Notes under the pieces: generated by a model
Seen by the model: the letters and a program-made list of their open reading frames with translations, nothing else
Told to the model about the DNA's origin: nothing
Databases searched by the model: none
Translations under genes and position numbers: made by a program
Shown: in pieces, positions 18,611 to 27,850 of the stretch
Layout of the letters: each line of letters opens with the position of its first letter
How positions within the stretch are numbered: the first letter of the stretch is position 1
Source of the DNA: Alkalihalobacillus deserti
GTDB lineage: Bacteria > Bacillota > Bacilli > Bacillales > Bacillaceae_D
Assembly: GCF_020734105.1 (NCBI RefSeq)
Contig: NZ_JAJAFR010000002.1
Span: forward strand, 124,001 to 188,000
Reading direction: 5' to 3'
Length of the DNA: 64,000 bases

Positions 18611-19891
18611 ATGACAGCAACTGTTTTATTTGTAAGTTTTGCTCTATTACTATTGTTAAGTGTACCTATTGGTATCTCATTAGGGGTAGCTACATTAATT
18701 ACAATTGTATACAGCGGAAAAATTCCGGTGGATTTTCTTGCACAAGGTTTAATCACATCAATTGATTCCTTTCCTTTAATGGCCGTTCCCTTCTTCATTT
18801 TAGCAGGTGAAATTATGGCCAAAGGTGGTTTGACTGAGCGTCTTTTCAAAGTAGCAAACACGATTGTTGGAAATAAAACAGGTGGGTTTGCAATAGCGAC
18901 AATTATTACATGTATGTTTTTTGCAGCCATTTCCGGTTCAGGACCAGCAACGGTAGCTGCAATTGGTGGAATGATGATTCCAGCAATGGTAAAACAAGGC
19001 TACGATAAGAAGTTTGCAACAGCGGTCGTTTGCGCTGCAGGTTCACTAGGTGTTATTATTCCTCCTAGTATTCCTATGGTTATTTATGGTGTAGTTGGAA
19101 GTGTATCAATTGGTAATTTATTCATCGCAGGAGTAATACCTGGTTTACTAGTAGCGTTAGGTTTAATCGTTTGGGCTTATATTTATTCACGTAAAAAAGG
19201 TTATCGAGGTACAGAGGAGAAAAGTTCTTTAGGAGATTTTTTCAAATCGGTTTGGGACGCTAAATGGGCCTTATTAGTTCCAGTTATTATTCTAGGCGGA
19301 ATTTATGGCGGTATATTCACACCTACCGAAGCTGCTGTTATTGCAGTAGTTTACGGGTTAGTGGCATCATTACTGTTATATCGTGAGTTGGATATAAAAG
19401 AATTACCAAAGATTCTTGCGGATTCATCCTTAACAACAGCAACGGTACTAATCATTATTGGTACAGCGACAGCATTTGGACGGTTACTTACGATCGAACA
19501 AATTCCTCAACAGGTTACAGAAGTTTTGTTATCAATTTCTGAAAATCCAATTATCATTATTTTGCTAATTACGGTATTGCTTTTACTTGTTGGCTGTTTT
19601 ATGGATACATTAGCAGCTATCATTATCTTAACACCTATTCTTTTGCCAATTGCAGTGAATATCGGAATTGATCCGATTCATTTTGGGATTATTATGGTTG
19701 TTAACTTAGCTATAGGTTTCATTACTCCTCCTTTAGGGGTAAATTTATTTGTAGGTTCTGGTATTTCAGGACTTTCCATTGAATCAATCTCAAGAGCAGT
19801 CTTACCATTTTTTATAGCGATGCTTACGACTCTGATCATCATTATTTTCGTACCACAACTATCACTTTATCTAATTAGCATTCTTAGATAA
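18611..19891 (+). CDS. TRAP transporter large permease, DctM-type
   Basis: A 426-residue integral membrane protein of about 12 segments. Family signatures include PLMAVPFFILAGEIMAKGGL, FFAAISGSGPATVAAIGG, SLGVIIPPSIPMVIYG, GGIYGGIFTPTEAAVIAVVY and NLAIGFITPPLGVNLFVG. It is the transport subunit of the TRAP system, with ribosome site GTAGGAGG. The LacI gene follows about 90 bases later. Confidence 0.94.
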   Translation: MTATVLFVSFALLLLLSVPIGISLGVATLITIVYSGKIPVDFLAQGLITSIDSFPLMAVPFFILAGEIMAKGGLTERLFKVANTIVGNKTGGFAIATIITCMFFAAISGSGPATVAAIGGMMIPAMVKQGYDKKFATAVVCAAGSLGVIIPPSIPMVIYGVVGSVSIGNLFIAGVIPGLLVALGLIVWAYIYSRKKGYRGTEEKSSLGDFFKSVWDAKWALLVPVIILGGIYGGIFTPTEAAVIAVVYGLVASLLLYRELDIKELPKILADSSLTTATVLIIIGTATAFGRLLTIEQIPQQVTEVLLSISENPIIIILLITVLLLLVGCFMDTLAAIIILTPILLPIAVNIGIDPIHFGIIMVVNLAIGFITPPLGVNLFVGSGISGLSIESISRAVLPFFIAMLTTLIIIIFVPQLSLYLISILR

Positions 19892-19902
19892 TGGATTTAA
19901 AG

Positions 19903-19931
19903 TTTATAAAGTAGTGAAAATGTACTATAAT
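19903..19931 (+). promoter_or_regulatory. Possible promoter of the LacI gene
   Basis: TTTATA at 19903-19908 and TATAAT at 19926-19931 with 17-base spacing. The -10 is perfect; the -35 is weak. Confidence 0.45.
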
Positions 19932-19981
19932 GACTAGTAAGTATTAATAAAAAAATCCTTTAACTGGTGGATGATTTGTAT

Positions 19982-20995
19982 ATGACACGTAAAAAAGGCT
20001 CCCGTATTACATTACAAGATGTGGCGAACCATGCAGGGGTATCTCGTGCGACCGCTTCATTAATTGTTAGGAATAGTCCAAATATCTCTCAAGGAACACG
20101 AGAAAAGGTATTGAAATCAATTCGTGAATTGGGATATGTTTATGATCGAGTAGCGGCTAATTTACGATCTCAACAATCTACAACAGTAGGTTTAATTATT
20201 ACTGATATTGGAAACCCATTCTATTCCGAGCTACTTGTGGGTGTCCATAATGCTCTTGAAGAAAATGGCTATACCGTCTTTTTAGGAACGACGTTTGATT
20301 CAGATAAAAAGCAAGAAAAACTGCTCTCAACGATGCTTGAACATCGAGTCGGTGGAGTCATATTATGTCCAGTATCTGACAGTTCAAAAGAGACTATTGA
20401 ACGGATAAGTCATTTAAATATTCCTCTTGTTCTAGCTGTTAGAGAAATAAAAGAGTTACAGTGTGACTATGTTGGAGTTGATTATAGTTTAGGTTCTAAG
20501 TTTGCGATCGAACACTTAGTTGAGAAGGGTCACCGTCGTATTGCGTTTCTAGGAGGGGCATCTGAATCCTCGGCATGGAAGGAACGTAAACAAGGGTATT
20601 ACTCGGCACTTGAAGAAGCAGGAATAGAAATTGATGAGTCTTTAATAATTGAAAATACGGTTACAAGAGAAGGAGGAATTAGCGCTGTTAACAAAGCCCT
20701 TCTTTTAGCCAAGCCACCAACAGCAGCTTTTTGTTTTAATGATTTAGTAGCTAGAGGTGTTATGCAAGGACTGAAAGAAGCAGGTTTACTACCTGGAAAA
20801 GATATGGCAGTTGTCGGCTTCGATAATGTACAAGAAACGGTTATATATAGTCCACCGCTAACGACTATTGCTTCTTTCCCCAAGTTAATTGGTACAGAAG
20901 CTGCTAAGCTATTACATGATCGCATTGTAGACCGTGACCGTGAACAAAAGCGTATAATTTTACAACCTGAATTAGTCGTTCGTCAAAGTACATAA
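19982..20995 (+). CDS. LacI/GalR-family transcriptional regulator
   Basis: About 337 residues. The N-terminal HTH is ITLQDVANHAGVSRATASLI and the hinge contains YVYDRVAANLRSQ. The sensor domain shows VGLIITDIGNPFYSELL, FLGG, FCFNDLVARGVMQGL and MAVVGFDNV. ATG 19982 is chosen; in-frame TTG 19976 and GTG 19967 are alternatives because GGTGG at 19966 is slightly far from the ATG. It lies between the TRAP genes and the catabolic genes, both of which carry TTAGATCGATCTAA, so it is the likely repressor of both. Confidence 0.92.
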   Translation: MTRKKGSRITLQDVANHAGVSRATASLIVRNSPNISQGTREKVLKSIRELGYVYDRVAANLRSQQSTTVGLIITDIGNPFYSELLVGVHNALEENGYTVFLGTTFDSDKKQEKLLSTMLEHRVGGVILCPVSDSSKETIERISHLNIPLVLAVREIKELQCDYVGVDYSLGSKFAIEHLVEKGHRRIAFLGGASESSAWKERKQGYYSALEEAGIEIDESLIIENTVTREGGISAVNKALLLAKPPTAAFCFNDLVARGVMQGLKEAGLLPGKDMAVVGFDNVQETVIYSPPLTTIASFPKLIGTEAAKLLHDRIVDRDREQKRIILQPELVVRQST

Positions 20996-21089
20996 TAATT
21001 TTGTGGGAAAGTTGGTCTTCATTTTACAAACTCGAAGACTAATGAAAATATAAAATTATTTTTTGTTTTAGTTGTTTTCTTCACTTACT

Positions 21090-21123
21090 CAAAAAAAGCT
21101 GAACCATTTGGTTCAGCTTTTTT
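21090..21123. terminator. Bidirectional terminator between lacI-type and aroK-like genes
   Basis: AAAAAAGCTGAACC-ATTT-GGTTCAGCTTTTTT is a perfect stem with A and T tracts on both sides, serving the two convergent genes. Confidence 0.92.
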
Positions 21124-21134
21124 GATTATTTAAA

Positions 21135-21686
21135 TTAGTTATCATAAAGTTCCCATGCTAATTTTAAAGAATCGGTGATATACTCTGCAATTTCCTCAAC
21201 ATCTAAATTATCTGTTGATAATTTAGAATTATGTGTTGAATAAATTTCTTTTCTTTTATAGAATAGCTCTTCTATTTCCTCTATAGAGCGTCCTTGTAAT
21301 ACAGGACGGTTATCAATAATAATGTTTAACCGTTCTTTCCAACTATCCCAAGAAATATCTAAAGCAAAAACAATACAGTTGGCTATGCAAAGATCACGAA
21401 TTTCCTCTTGTAAAAAAGCACCGCCCCCAAGTGATATAACTTTCAACTTTTGATTGCAAAAAGTTGTAATCATACTTTTTTCTTTTTTACGAAAAGCTTC
21501 CTCACCTATCGTATTAAATATTTCAGGAATGGGCATATTGTACTCTTTTTCAATTTCATGATCTATATCTATAAAAGTACGATAAAGCTTTTGTGCGACA
21601 AGCTTTCCAATTGTCGTTTTCCCAACGCCCATAAAACCAATAAACACAATACTCTTTTCCCTCGGAGATACATTTTTGTTAGTCAT
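21135..21686 (-). CDS. aroK: Shikimate kinase-like protein
   Basis: A 183-residue P-loop kinase. GFMGVGKTTIGKLVA is the Walker A region, FIDIDHEIE supplies the shikimate-binding Asp, FRKKE the conserved Arg, VISLGGGAF the GGG motif and NRPVLQG the lid Arg. Shikimate kinase phosphorylates shikimate at O3. Location is odd for a housekeeping gene: it is 84 bases after an unknown transporter gene in the same orientation, divergent from a catabolic operon, inside an island with its own dehydroquinate dehydratase. It may be the normal aromatic-pathway enzyme or a kinase acting on the imported substrate. Confidence 0.85.
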   Translation of the reverse strand: MTNKNVSPREKSIVFIGFMGVGKTTIGKLVAQKLYRTFIDIDHEIEKEYNMPIPEIFNTIGEEAFRKKEKSMITTFCNQKLKVISLGGGAFLQEEIRDLCIANCIVFALDISWDSWKERLNIIIDNRPVLQGRSIEEIEELFYKRKEIYSTHNSKLSTDNLDVEEIAEYITDSLKLAWELYDN

Positions 21687-21770
21687 TTTGAGCTCTCTTT
21701 CAATTTAGTTAGTAACATTATTTACAGTATAATATAGATTTGTTAACATGTAAAAAAAACATTTCGAATT

Positions 21771-23120
21771 TTAAAAAAATAAGCTGATAAAATAAGCGAT
21801 ACTTATGCTCAATAAAATGTAGAAAAGAGCATAAGGTAAATTCCACAACCCTAATTTATAGGGATTCACTTTAATTTGTTCCGCTAAAATTGAGACGGAT
21901 AAATTGTATGGACTGTACATCACAGTAGATAAGCTACAAGCAATCAATACAATCGTAAGTGCTATATTAGACACTCCAAATACAATAGGACTTAACAGTT
22001 CTGCAATTAGCGTAATTGAAACTAACGGATGAAAACCTATTAAAGATGTAACTAGAAAAAAAGCAGCAATCACTAGATAAAGTGAAAAGGTTTTGTCAGC
22101 CAGATGTACAAAAGTGGATTGTAGAAACATTAGATGCCCCGATAAAGAAAGCATATCAACAAATAAACTTGCACTTAGAAACATAAAAAAGTAATTTGAT
22201 AGTCCATTTGTACGTTCTTTCCAATGGGGAATTGTGATCTGAAAATATCGCTTTACTTTACCAATAATAAAAGACCATCCTATTGAAATAGGAATAATAA
22301 GCAAGATGATTGAAAATAAATACCCTTTGTTAAGTGTTGATTGAAGAATAGAAACGAATACTATAAGAATAACAAGTAATACAAGCATTTCATAGATCTT
22401 CTTCTTGATTCTTAAAGTTGAAATAGTTTGACTAGAAGAAATAATAGTTAACTCTTCTTTAAATTTGTAAGAAGAAAGAATCCAATCGGTTACAATCGCA
22501 ATGAAAACAATTGAGATAACAATCGGGAAAATTTGTAAATAAGTAGTATTAGTAATATCAAGTGAAGTACTAACCATTACTTCCATCGGACTCCAAGTTA
22601 GACACAAAGCATATGCACGCAAGAGATTTTGTGAATAATATTTATTGCTTGTTTTAGTAGGAAGTTGGTGTAATGTTGTCTTTAATGATTTGGCTAATAA
22701 AGGGATCGTAGCAATGTTTAAAAATAATCCAAGAAGATGAGTTACTAAAAAGCTTCGTTTGTATAATTTATTTAGTTTCGTCACTCCCTGTTCAAGAAAC
22801 AAGCTTAGATTTTTATCATACTTCCCGACGCGAATAAGAGAGTTAATGAAAGGTAAGACTAAAAATAAGGAAAGCACCCCAAGCATCGTTTCGAAATAAA
22901 AGAATAGTTGGTACCATGGTAAATCATTGTGTGAAAATAATAGCAATCCAATACTAAGAAAAATAAGACCAGAATTACGATATAGCCCCTTAGAAAATAA
23001 AAAGGAAATGACTAGCGAAAGGGCTGCTATGAGGCCGATTGAAAATTGCAAAAACGGCTCATGAACAAATCTTGAAATAATATACAATATAGCGAGTGAA
23101 GAATAAATAAATACTAGCAT
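21771..23120 (-). CDS. Polytopic membrane protein, probable transporter of unknown family
   Basis: A 449-residue protein with about 11-12 hydrophobic segments and a hydrophilic linker near residues 215-245. FVHEPFLQFSIGLIA lies near the N-terminus and, toward the C-terminus, TSLIGFHPLVSITLIAELL followed by STVMYSPYNLSVSILAEQI, a polar helix break reminiscent of ion-transporter (IT) superfamily permeases. AAAGGAT precedes the ATG. It is upstream of the aroK-like gene in an apparent two-gene operon. I do not recognise a named family. A second uptake route for the island's substrate is possible. Confidence 0.75.
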   Translation of the reverse strand: MLVFIYSSLAILYIISRFVHEPFLQFSIGLIAALSLVISFLFSKGLYRNSGLIFLSIGLLLFSHNDLPWYQLFFYFETMLGVLSLFLVLPFINSLIRVGKYDKNLSLFLEQGVTKLNKLYKRSFLVTHLLGLFLNIATIPLLAKSLKTTLHQLPTKTSNKYYSQNLLRAYALCLTWSPMEVMVSTSLDITNTTYLQIFPIVISIVFIAIVTDWILSSYKFKEELTIISSSQTISTLRIKKKIYEMLVLLVILIVFVSILQSTLNKGYLFSIILLIIPISIGWSFIIGKVKRYFQITIPHWKERTNGLSNYFFMFLSASLFVDMLSLSGHLMFLQSTFVHLADKTFSLYLVIAAFFLVTSLIGFHPLVSITLIAELLSPIVFGVSNIALTIVLIACSLSTVMYSPYNLSVSILAEQIKVNPYKLGLWNLPYALFYILLSISIAYFISLFF

Positions 23121-23320
23121 TTAAATTGGATCCTTTCTTCAAGAGATAATTAATTTGTAAATTAAGCTTTTTTCATGTATTGAATCTAATATAAGAATGT
23201 GTAAGCTAAGAGCGACTTAACAGGTTTTGCTATTAGCTTAATTTGCGATCTGAAAACGAGAAATTTTAGAATGTTATTTCGAAAAAAGTATTGCTAAACT
23301 TCAATATTTATCGTAAGATT

Positions 23321-23335
23321 GTGGTAACGTTTGCA
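23321..23335 (+). promoter_or_regulatory. Weak cre-like site
   Basis: GTGGTAACGTTTGCA matches the CcpA consensus at 12 of 15 positions. It lies just before the paired operators of the aldehyde dehydrogenase operon, mirroring the TRAP promoter. Weak on its own. Confidence 0.3.
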
Positions 23336-23350
23336 GATATAATATTAGTT

Positions 23351-23412
23351 TTAGATCGATCTAAGTGTAACATAGTTGCAAATTTTTTTAAATGACTATT
23401 AGATCGATCTAA
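23351..23412 (+). promoter_or_regulatory. Promoter with two operators TTAGATCGATCTAA for the catabolic operon
   Basis: Two exact copies of the 14-base palindrome lie at 23351-23364 and 23399-23412, with centres 48 bases apart. Between them TTGCAA at 23376-23381 precedes TTAGAT at 23399-23404 by 17 bases, so the second operator covers the -10, the same arrangement as at the TRAP promoter. Spacing of 48 bases would place both sites on nearly the same helical face and permit looping. The divergent membrane-protein gene begins 230 bases away and could share this control. Confidence 0.75.
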
Positions 23413-23444
23413 TAAAAACAAATTTAATAAGCGGGTGATAAGTA

Positions 23445-24878
23445 ATGACTATTATGGAAGCTAAATCTTTCATTAATGGAGAGTGGATCTCTTCTGATCG
23501 TGAAGTTATTGAAATGAAAAGTCCTTATTCTGGAGAAGTAATTGGAAAACAATTTCTTGCAACAAAAGCAGATGTTGAAGATGCATTAGCCTCAACTTAC
23601 GCAGCTAAAAAAGAAATTGCAAAAATCTCTTCTTACGACCGTGCAAAAATATTAAAAAAAGCGGCGGCTCTTATGGAACGAGAAAAAGAAAGGTTCGCTA
23701 AACTAATTTCTCTTGAGTTAGGAAAACCTTTGAAAAATACATTAGACGAAGTTGCCCGTTCGATTGAAACGTTAGAGCTTTCAGGAGAAGAAGCAAAGCG
23801 TTTAACTGGTGAAACATTGCCAGGAGATGCTTCAGAAAGAGGAGCAAAAGCAATTGCTAGTACATTTCGTGTACCAGTAGGTGTTGTAGCAGCTATTACA
23901 CCATTTAATGCGCCTTTAAATCTGGTTTGTCACAAGGTGGGTCCTTCTTTTGCAGCAGGTAACAGTACTATATTAAAGCCAGCACCTCAAACAGCATTGA
24001 TTGCAACAGAGTTTCTTAAATTATTACTAGAAGCTGGATTACCTGAAACAGCTGTAAATATGGTACTCGGTGGTGTTGAAGCAGGTCAACAAATTGTTAA
24101 AGATGATCGTGTAAATATTATTTCTTTCACTGGTGGAACGATTGCTAGTAAGAACATTTGTGAAATTGCGGGAATGAAAAAAGTGTTACTTGAGCTTGGA
24201 GGAAATGCATCGACGATTGTCCATGAAGATGCTGATTTAGCAAGAGCTGCTGATATTTGCGCGAAAACGGGCTTTAGTAACTCAGGGCAAAGTTGTATTT
24301 CTGTTCAAAGAGTGTATGTGCATAGAGCAGTTGTAGATGAATTTGCGGAACGTCTGAAAGCAGAAATTCAAAAGCTTAAAGTGGGAGATCCTTTACTTCC
24401 AGACACAGATGTAGGTACGTTAGTTCATGAAAACTCGGCTCTTCGAATCGAACAGTGGATTGAGGAAGCGATTAAAGAAGGAGCAACATTACTAACAGGT
24501 GGAAAGAGAAACGGTGCATCAGTTGAACCAACATTATTACTAAATCCTTCCAAGACAAGTAATGTTGTGTGCCAAGAGGTTTTTGGACCGATAGTCGGCC
24601 TCATTCCTTATGACACTATTGAAGAAGCGATCGAACAAACCAATGATTCATCATTCGGACTTCAAGCTGGAATTTTCACAAATAAAATGGATGTTGCTTA
24701 TCAAGTTGCTCATGCGCTTGAAGTAGGCGGAGTTGTTATTAATGGCTCATCTAATTTCCGTTTAGATCATTGGCCATATGGCGGCGTGAAGAATAGCGGT
24801 ATCGGCCGTGAGGGTCCACGTTATGCGATCGAAGATATGACTGAAACGAAAATGATTGTGCTTAGATTGCCAGAATAA
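23445..24878 (+). CDS. NAD(P)-dependent aldehyde dehydrogenase
   Basis: A 477-residue enzyme of the ALDH superfamily. Visible motifs are ITPFNAPLNLVCHKVGP, the Asn-containing segment GNSTILKPAP, FTGGT, LELGGNA (catalytic Glu region) and FSNSGQSCISVQRVYV (catalytic Cys near residue 285). The C-terminus shows KNSGIGREGPRYAIEDMTE, as in lactaldehyde and related small-aldehyde dehydrogenases. It probably oxidises the aldehyde produced by the ThDP enzyme two genes downstream. First gene of the operon behind the paired operators. Confidence 0.92.
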   Translation: MTIMEAKSFINGEWISSDREVIEMKSPYSGEVIGKQFLATKADVEDALASTYAAKKEIAKISSYDRAKILKKAAALMEREKERFAKLISLELGKPLKNTLDEVARSIETLELSGEEAKRLTGETLPGDASERGAKAIASTFRVPVGVVAAITPFNAPLNLVCHKVGPSFAAGNSTILKPAPQTALIATEFLKLLLEAGLPETAVNMVLGGVEAGQQIVKDDRVNIISFTGGTIASKNICEIAGMKKVLLELGGNASTIVHEDADLARAADICAKTGFSNSGQSCISVQRVYVHRAVVDEFAERLKAEIQKLKVGDPLLPDTDVGTLVHENSALRIEQWIEEAIKEGATLLTGGKRNGASVEPTLLLNPSKTSNVVCQEVFGPIVGLIPYDTIEEAIEQTNDSSFGLQAGIFTNKMDVAYQVAHALEVGGVVINGSSNFRLDHWPYGGVKNSGIGREGPRYAIEDMTETKMIVLRLPE

Positions 24879-24950
24879 TTTAGATACGTGATCTCGTTCG
24901 CATTCAGACAGTGAATGAGATCATGTTACAGAAGGCTGAGGTGAATAAAA

Positions 24951-25946
24951 ATGTTAGGGTTATATTTGAAAAATCCAAGTGAGCTTGAATTAAGAGAATA
25001 TCCAACAGCTTCTACTCTTAAAGAGGATGAAGTGAAAATTAAATTGATTCACGCTGGAATTTGTGGGTCAGATGTTGGTGTTTATAAAGGGAAAATCCCT
25101 CATGCTACATACCCAGTTTGCCCTGGACATGAACTGGTTGGGACTATCATTGAATCAGGAGAAAAGGGAAGCTATGAAATCGGTACAAGAGTGGTTGTTG
25201 GACCGAATACCTTCTGTGATGAATGTGATTATTGCTTAAAAGGTCAAAAAAACATTTGTATAAATAAGGGATCTTTAGGTGTAAATATGGACGGTGGTTT
25301 TGCGGAAGAATTCGTCATTTCTTCAAAGTTTGTTATGCCGGTTCCAGATCATCTAACGGATGAACAAGCCGTACTCATTGAACCCTTCTCCGTAATCGTT
25401 CATGCACTTGAGAAAGTAAATATTACACAAGGAACGACTGTTGCTATTATTGGTTGTGGTACAGAAGGAATGTTAGCTATTTCTCTGGCGCATTATTTAG
25501 GCGCTGACATTACAGCAATTGATATTAATGAGGAAAAATTAGCTAAGGCTGAACATCACTTTACAGGACTGAAATCTTTACTACCTAATAATGTTTCAGA
25601 AAATGCTTTTGAAGTTGTAATTGAAGCTGCTGGAGTAGGATCTGCTGTTATTCAAGCAATAGATATCGTAAAACCAGGCGGAGATCTTGTTCTAGTAGGA
25701 ATGGCACCAGAAGCTAACTTACCGATTGTTCGAATCGTTCGCAAGGAAATTACGATACATGGCTCTATTATTTATAATTTTCCGACGGATTTTGAGAAAA
25801 GTGTTGAGTTTCTATCTCAAAAAAGTTTTAATGCAGAACCAGTTATTTCTAAAATCTTTCCTTTTAAAGAGTATGCACAAGCATATAAAGATGCGGTATC
25901 AGGTAAATATGGAAAAATAATTTTAAATTTCAAGGAGGAACTCTAA
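24951..25946 (+). CDS. Zinc-dependent medium-chain alcohol dehydrogenase
   Basis: A 331-residue MDR enzyme. Catalytic zinc ligands are Cys in AGICGSDVG, His-Glu in CPGHELVG, and a Glu in VLIEPFSV. Structural zinc cysteines lie in CDECDYCLKGQKNIC. The Rossmann motif is AIIGCGTEGMLAI, followed by an acidic end of strand two (ITAIDINEEKL), so NAD is favoured. It ends directly before the ThDP gene (no gap). It likely oxidises a secondary alcohol of the imported substrate to a ketone, the form needed by a ThDP enzyme. Confidence 0.92.
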   Translation: MLGLYLKNPSELELREYPTASTLKEDEVKIKLIHAGICGSDVGVYKGKIPHATYPVCPGHELVGTIIESGEKGSYEIGTRVVVGPNTFCDECDYCLKGQKNICINKGSLGVNMDGGFAEEFVISSKFVMPVPDHLTDEQAVLIEPFSVIVHALEKVNITQGTTVAIIGCGTEGMLAISLAHYLGADITAIDINEEKLAKAEHHFTGLKSLLPNNVSENAFEVVIEAAGVGSAVIQAIDIVKPGGDLVLVGMAPEANLPIVRIVRKEITIHGSIIYNFPTDFEKSVEFLSQKSFNAEPVISKIFPFKEYAQAYKDAVSGKYGKIILNFKEEL

Positions 25947-27704
25947 ATGAAAAAGTTAGTTTCACAATTGTTGGTTAAATACCTTGAAGATCGTGGTGTA
26001 GAACATATTTTTGGTCTTTGTGGACATACAAATATTGCCGTTTTAACAGAACTAGAAAAGAGTTCAATTCGTTTTATCAATGTTCGTCATGAACAAATTG
26101 CTTCTCATGCTGCTGACGGTTATGCACGTGTGAAGAAAGAAACGTCTGTTGTTTTAAGTCACGTAGGGCCAGGAATGACAAATGCAGCAACGGGTGTTGC
26201 GAATGCCGCACTAGATTCGATCCCAATGGTTGTTATTGCTGGGGATATCCCAAGCCATTACTATGGCAAGCATCCTCACCAAGAGATCAACCTGCATTCT
26301 GATGCAGCTCAAGTTGACGTCTATAAACCGTTTGTTAAACGCGCATGGCGTGTTGAACGCCCTGAGCATGTGGCAGAGATTCTTGAAAAAGCATTTCAGT
26401 TAGCTGAGAGCGGAAACCCAGGACCAGTTCTTGTTTCAGTTCCTATGGATATCTTTTCAAAAGAAGTGGAAGAAAGTACGTTTGAGCGAGTGAAGCACCA
26501 CACAAAACAGCTTGAAAAGCCTTCTATTGATGATGTAACAGCGAAAAAAGTGATTCAAAAACTTGTTGATGCAAAGAATCCAGTTATCTATGTAGGTGGT
26601 GGAGTCGTTCTTGCAAATGCAACGGCAGAATTAAAAGAATTAGTTGATCACTTAGGTATCCCGGTTGCTCACTCTTTAATGGGGAAAGGTGTGTTACCTG
26701 ATGATCATCCTCTAACTCTAGGAATGACAGGATTCTGGGGTACTAAATTCATTAATGAGAAAACAAGAACAGCTGATTGGATTCTTGGTTTAGGAACTCG
26801 TTTTGCTGAAGCAGACAGTAGTTCATGGGAACCGGAATATACATTTGATATTCCAAATACAAAACTGATTCAAATTGACATTGATTCAAGTGAAATTGGA
26901 AGAAACTACCCAGCCGAAATGGGGATTGTCGCAGATCTAAAACAAGCTCTTAAAGTCATTAACCGTGTAGCTAAAGAACTTTACCCAGATGGTTTTAAAA
27001 ATGAACTACTTGAGCAAGAAATTGCGAAGGTGCGTGCGGAGTTTATTAATAGCAATCAACAATTCGTTACAGACAATGCGTTTCCAATGCAACCACAACG
27101 TATTTTAAGTGAAGTACGTGAAGTGCTTCCAAGAGATGCTTATATTACAACAGATGTTGGTTGGAATAAAAACGGTGTAGGGCAGCAGTTCCCAATTTAT
27201 ACGCCAGGTTCCGTTTTAACTCCAGGTGGTTTTGCAACAATGGGATTCGGTGCACCTGCTGCTCTTGGTGCGAAAGTAGCAAATCCTGAGAAAGTGGTTG
27301 TGTCTCTTGTAGGGGACGGTGGATTTGGTCAAAATCCAGCTCTTCTTGCAACAGCAAGAGAAGAAAATATCCCTGTTGTTTGGGTTGTTATGAATAACTC
27401 TGCATTCGGAACGATTGCAGGTTTACAAAAAGCTCACTTCGGTACAACTCTTGGAACGCTTTTCCATGCAGATGGAGAAAGCTACTCGCCAGATTATGCA
27501 GCAATCGCTAAAGCATATGGTATCGAAGGCATTAAAGTGAACTCAGCTGAAGAATTTAAGCCTGCTCTTGAAAAAGCAATTGCCATGAATAAACCAGTCG
27601 TTCTTGATGTGCCAATGATTAATAATCCAACTCCAACATCTGGTCACTGGAACATTATGGACATCTATTCACCAGGTAAAAAGGTACACCACGTTACTAC
27701 GTAA
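25947..27704 (+). CDS. Thiamine diphosphate-dependent enzyme, acetolactate-synthase-like
   Basis: A 585-residue member of the POX/AHAS fold. The N-terminal Pyr domain carries the ThDP-activating Glu in NVRHEQIASHAADGYAR, a central FAD/NAD-like domain follows, and the C-terminal PP domain has GDGGFGQNPALLAT with NNSAFGT as the metal-binding end. It lacks features that would make it the biosynthetic AHAS: no small subunit and a catabolic operon. Cyclohexane-1,2-dione hydrolase, IolD-like hydrolases and 2-oxoacid decarboxylases share this architecture. AAGGAGG lies inside the preceding gene. The reaction is not deducible from sequence alone. Confidence 0.85.
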   Translation: MKKLVSQLLVKYLEDRGVEHIFGLCGHTNIAVLTELEKSSIRFINVRHEQIASHAADGYARVKKETSVVLSHVGPGMTNAATGVANAALDSIPMVVIAGDIPSHYYGKHPHQEINLHSDAAQVDVYKPFVKRAWRVERPEHVAEILEKAFQLAESGNPGPVLVSVPMDIFSKEVEESTFERVKHHTKQLEKPSIDDVTAKKVIQKLVDAKNPVIYVGGGVVLANATAELKELVDHLGIPVAHSLMGKGVLPDDHPLTLGMTGFWGTKFINEKTRTADWILGLGTRFAEADSSSWEPEYTFDIPNTKLIQIDIDSSEIGRNYPAEMGIVADLKQALKVINRVAKELYPDGFKNELLEQEIAKVRAEFINSNQQFVTDNAFPMQPQRILSEVREVLPRDAYITTDVGWNKNGVGQQFPIYTPGSVLTPGGFATMGFGAPAALGAKVANPEKVVVSLVGDGGFGQNPALLATAREENIPVVWVVMNNSAFGTIAGLQKAHFGTTLGTLFHADGESYSPDYAAIAKAYGIEGIKVNSAEEFKPALEKAIAMNKPVVLDVPMINNPTPTSGHWNIMDIYSPGKKVHHVTT

Positions 27705-27711
27705 TTTTAAT

Positions 27712-27749
27712 GTTCAAGAGTCCTAATCTCCTAGGTAGGACTCTTGAAT
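27712..27749 (+). terminator. Hairpin between ThDP enzyme and TIM-barrel genes
   Basis: TTCAAGAGTCCTA ... TAGGACTCTTGAA is a perfect 13-base stem, starting 7 bases after the stop codon. The downstream stretch TTTGTTG is only moderately T-rich, so it may attenuate rather than end transcription before the next gene. Confidence 0.7.
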
Positions 27750-27850
27750 TTGTTGAAAAATCAACGCCCTCTCCAGGTAATGTTTATTCCTGTGAAAGTT
27801 ATGTTTCTTGCATAAATGATAGAAGTAAACACGATTGGAGGAATATAAAA

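Noticed and set aside
25947..27704. Sulfoacetaldehyde acetyltransferase (Xsc) for the ThDP enzyme
   Set aside because: The N-terminal motif differs from Xsc and no phosphotransacetylase or sulfonate genes are adjacent.
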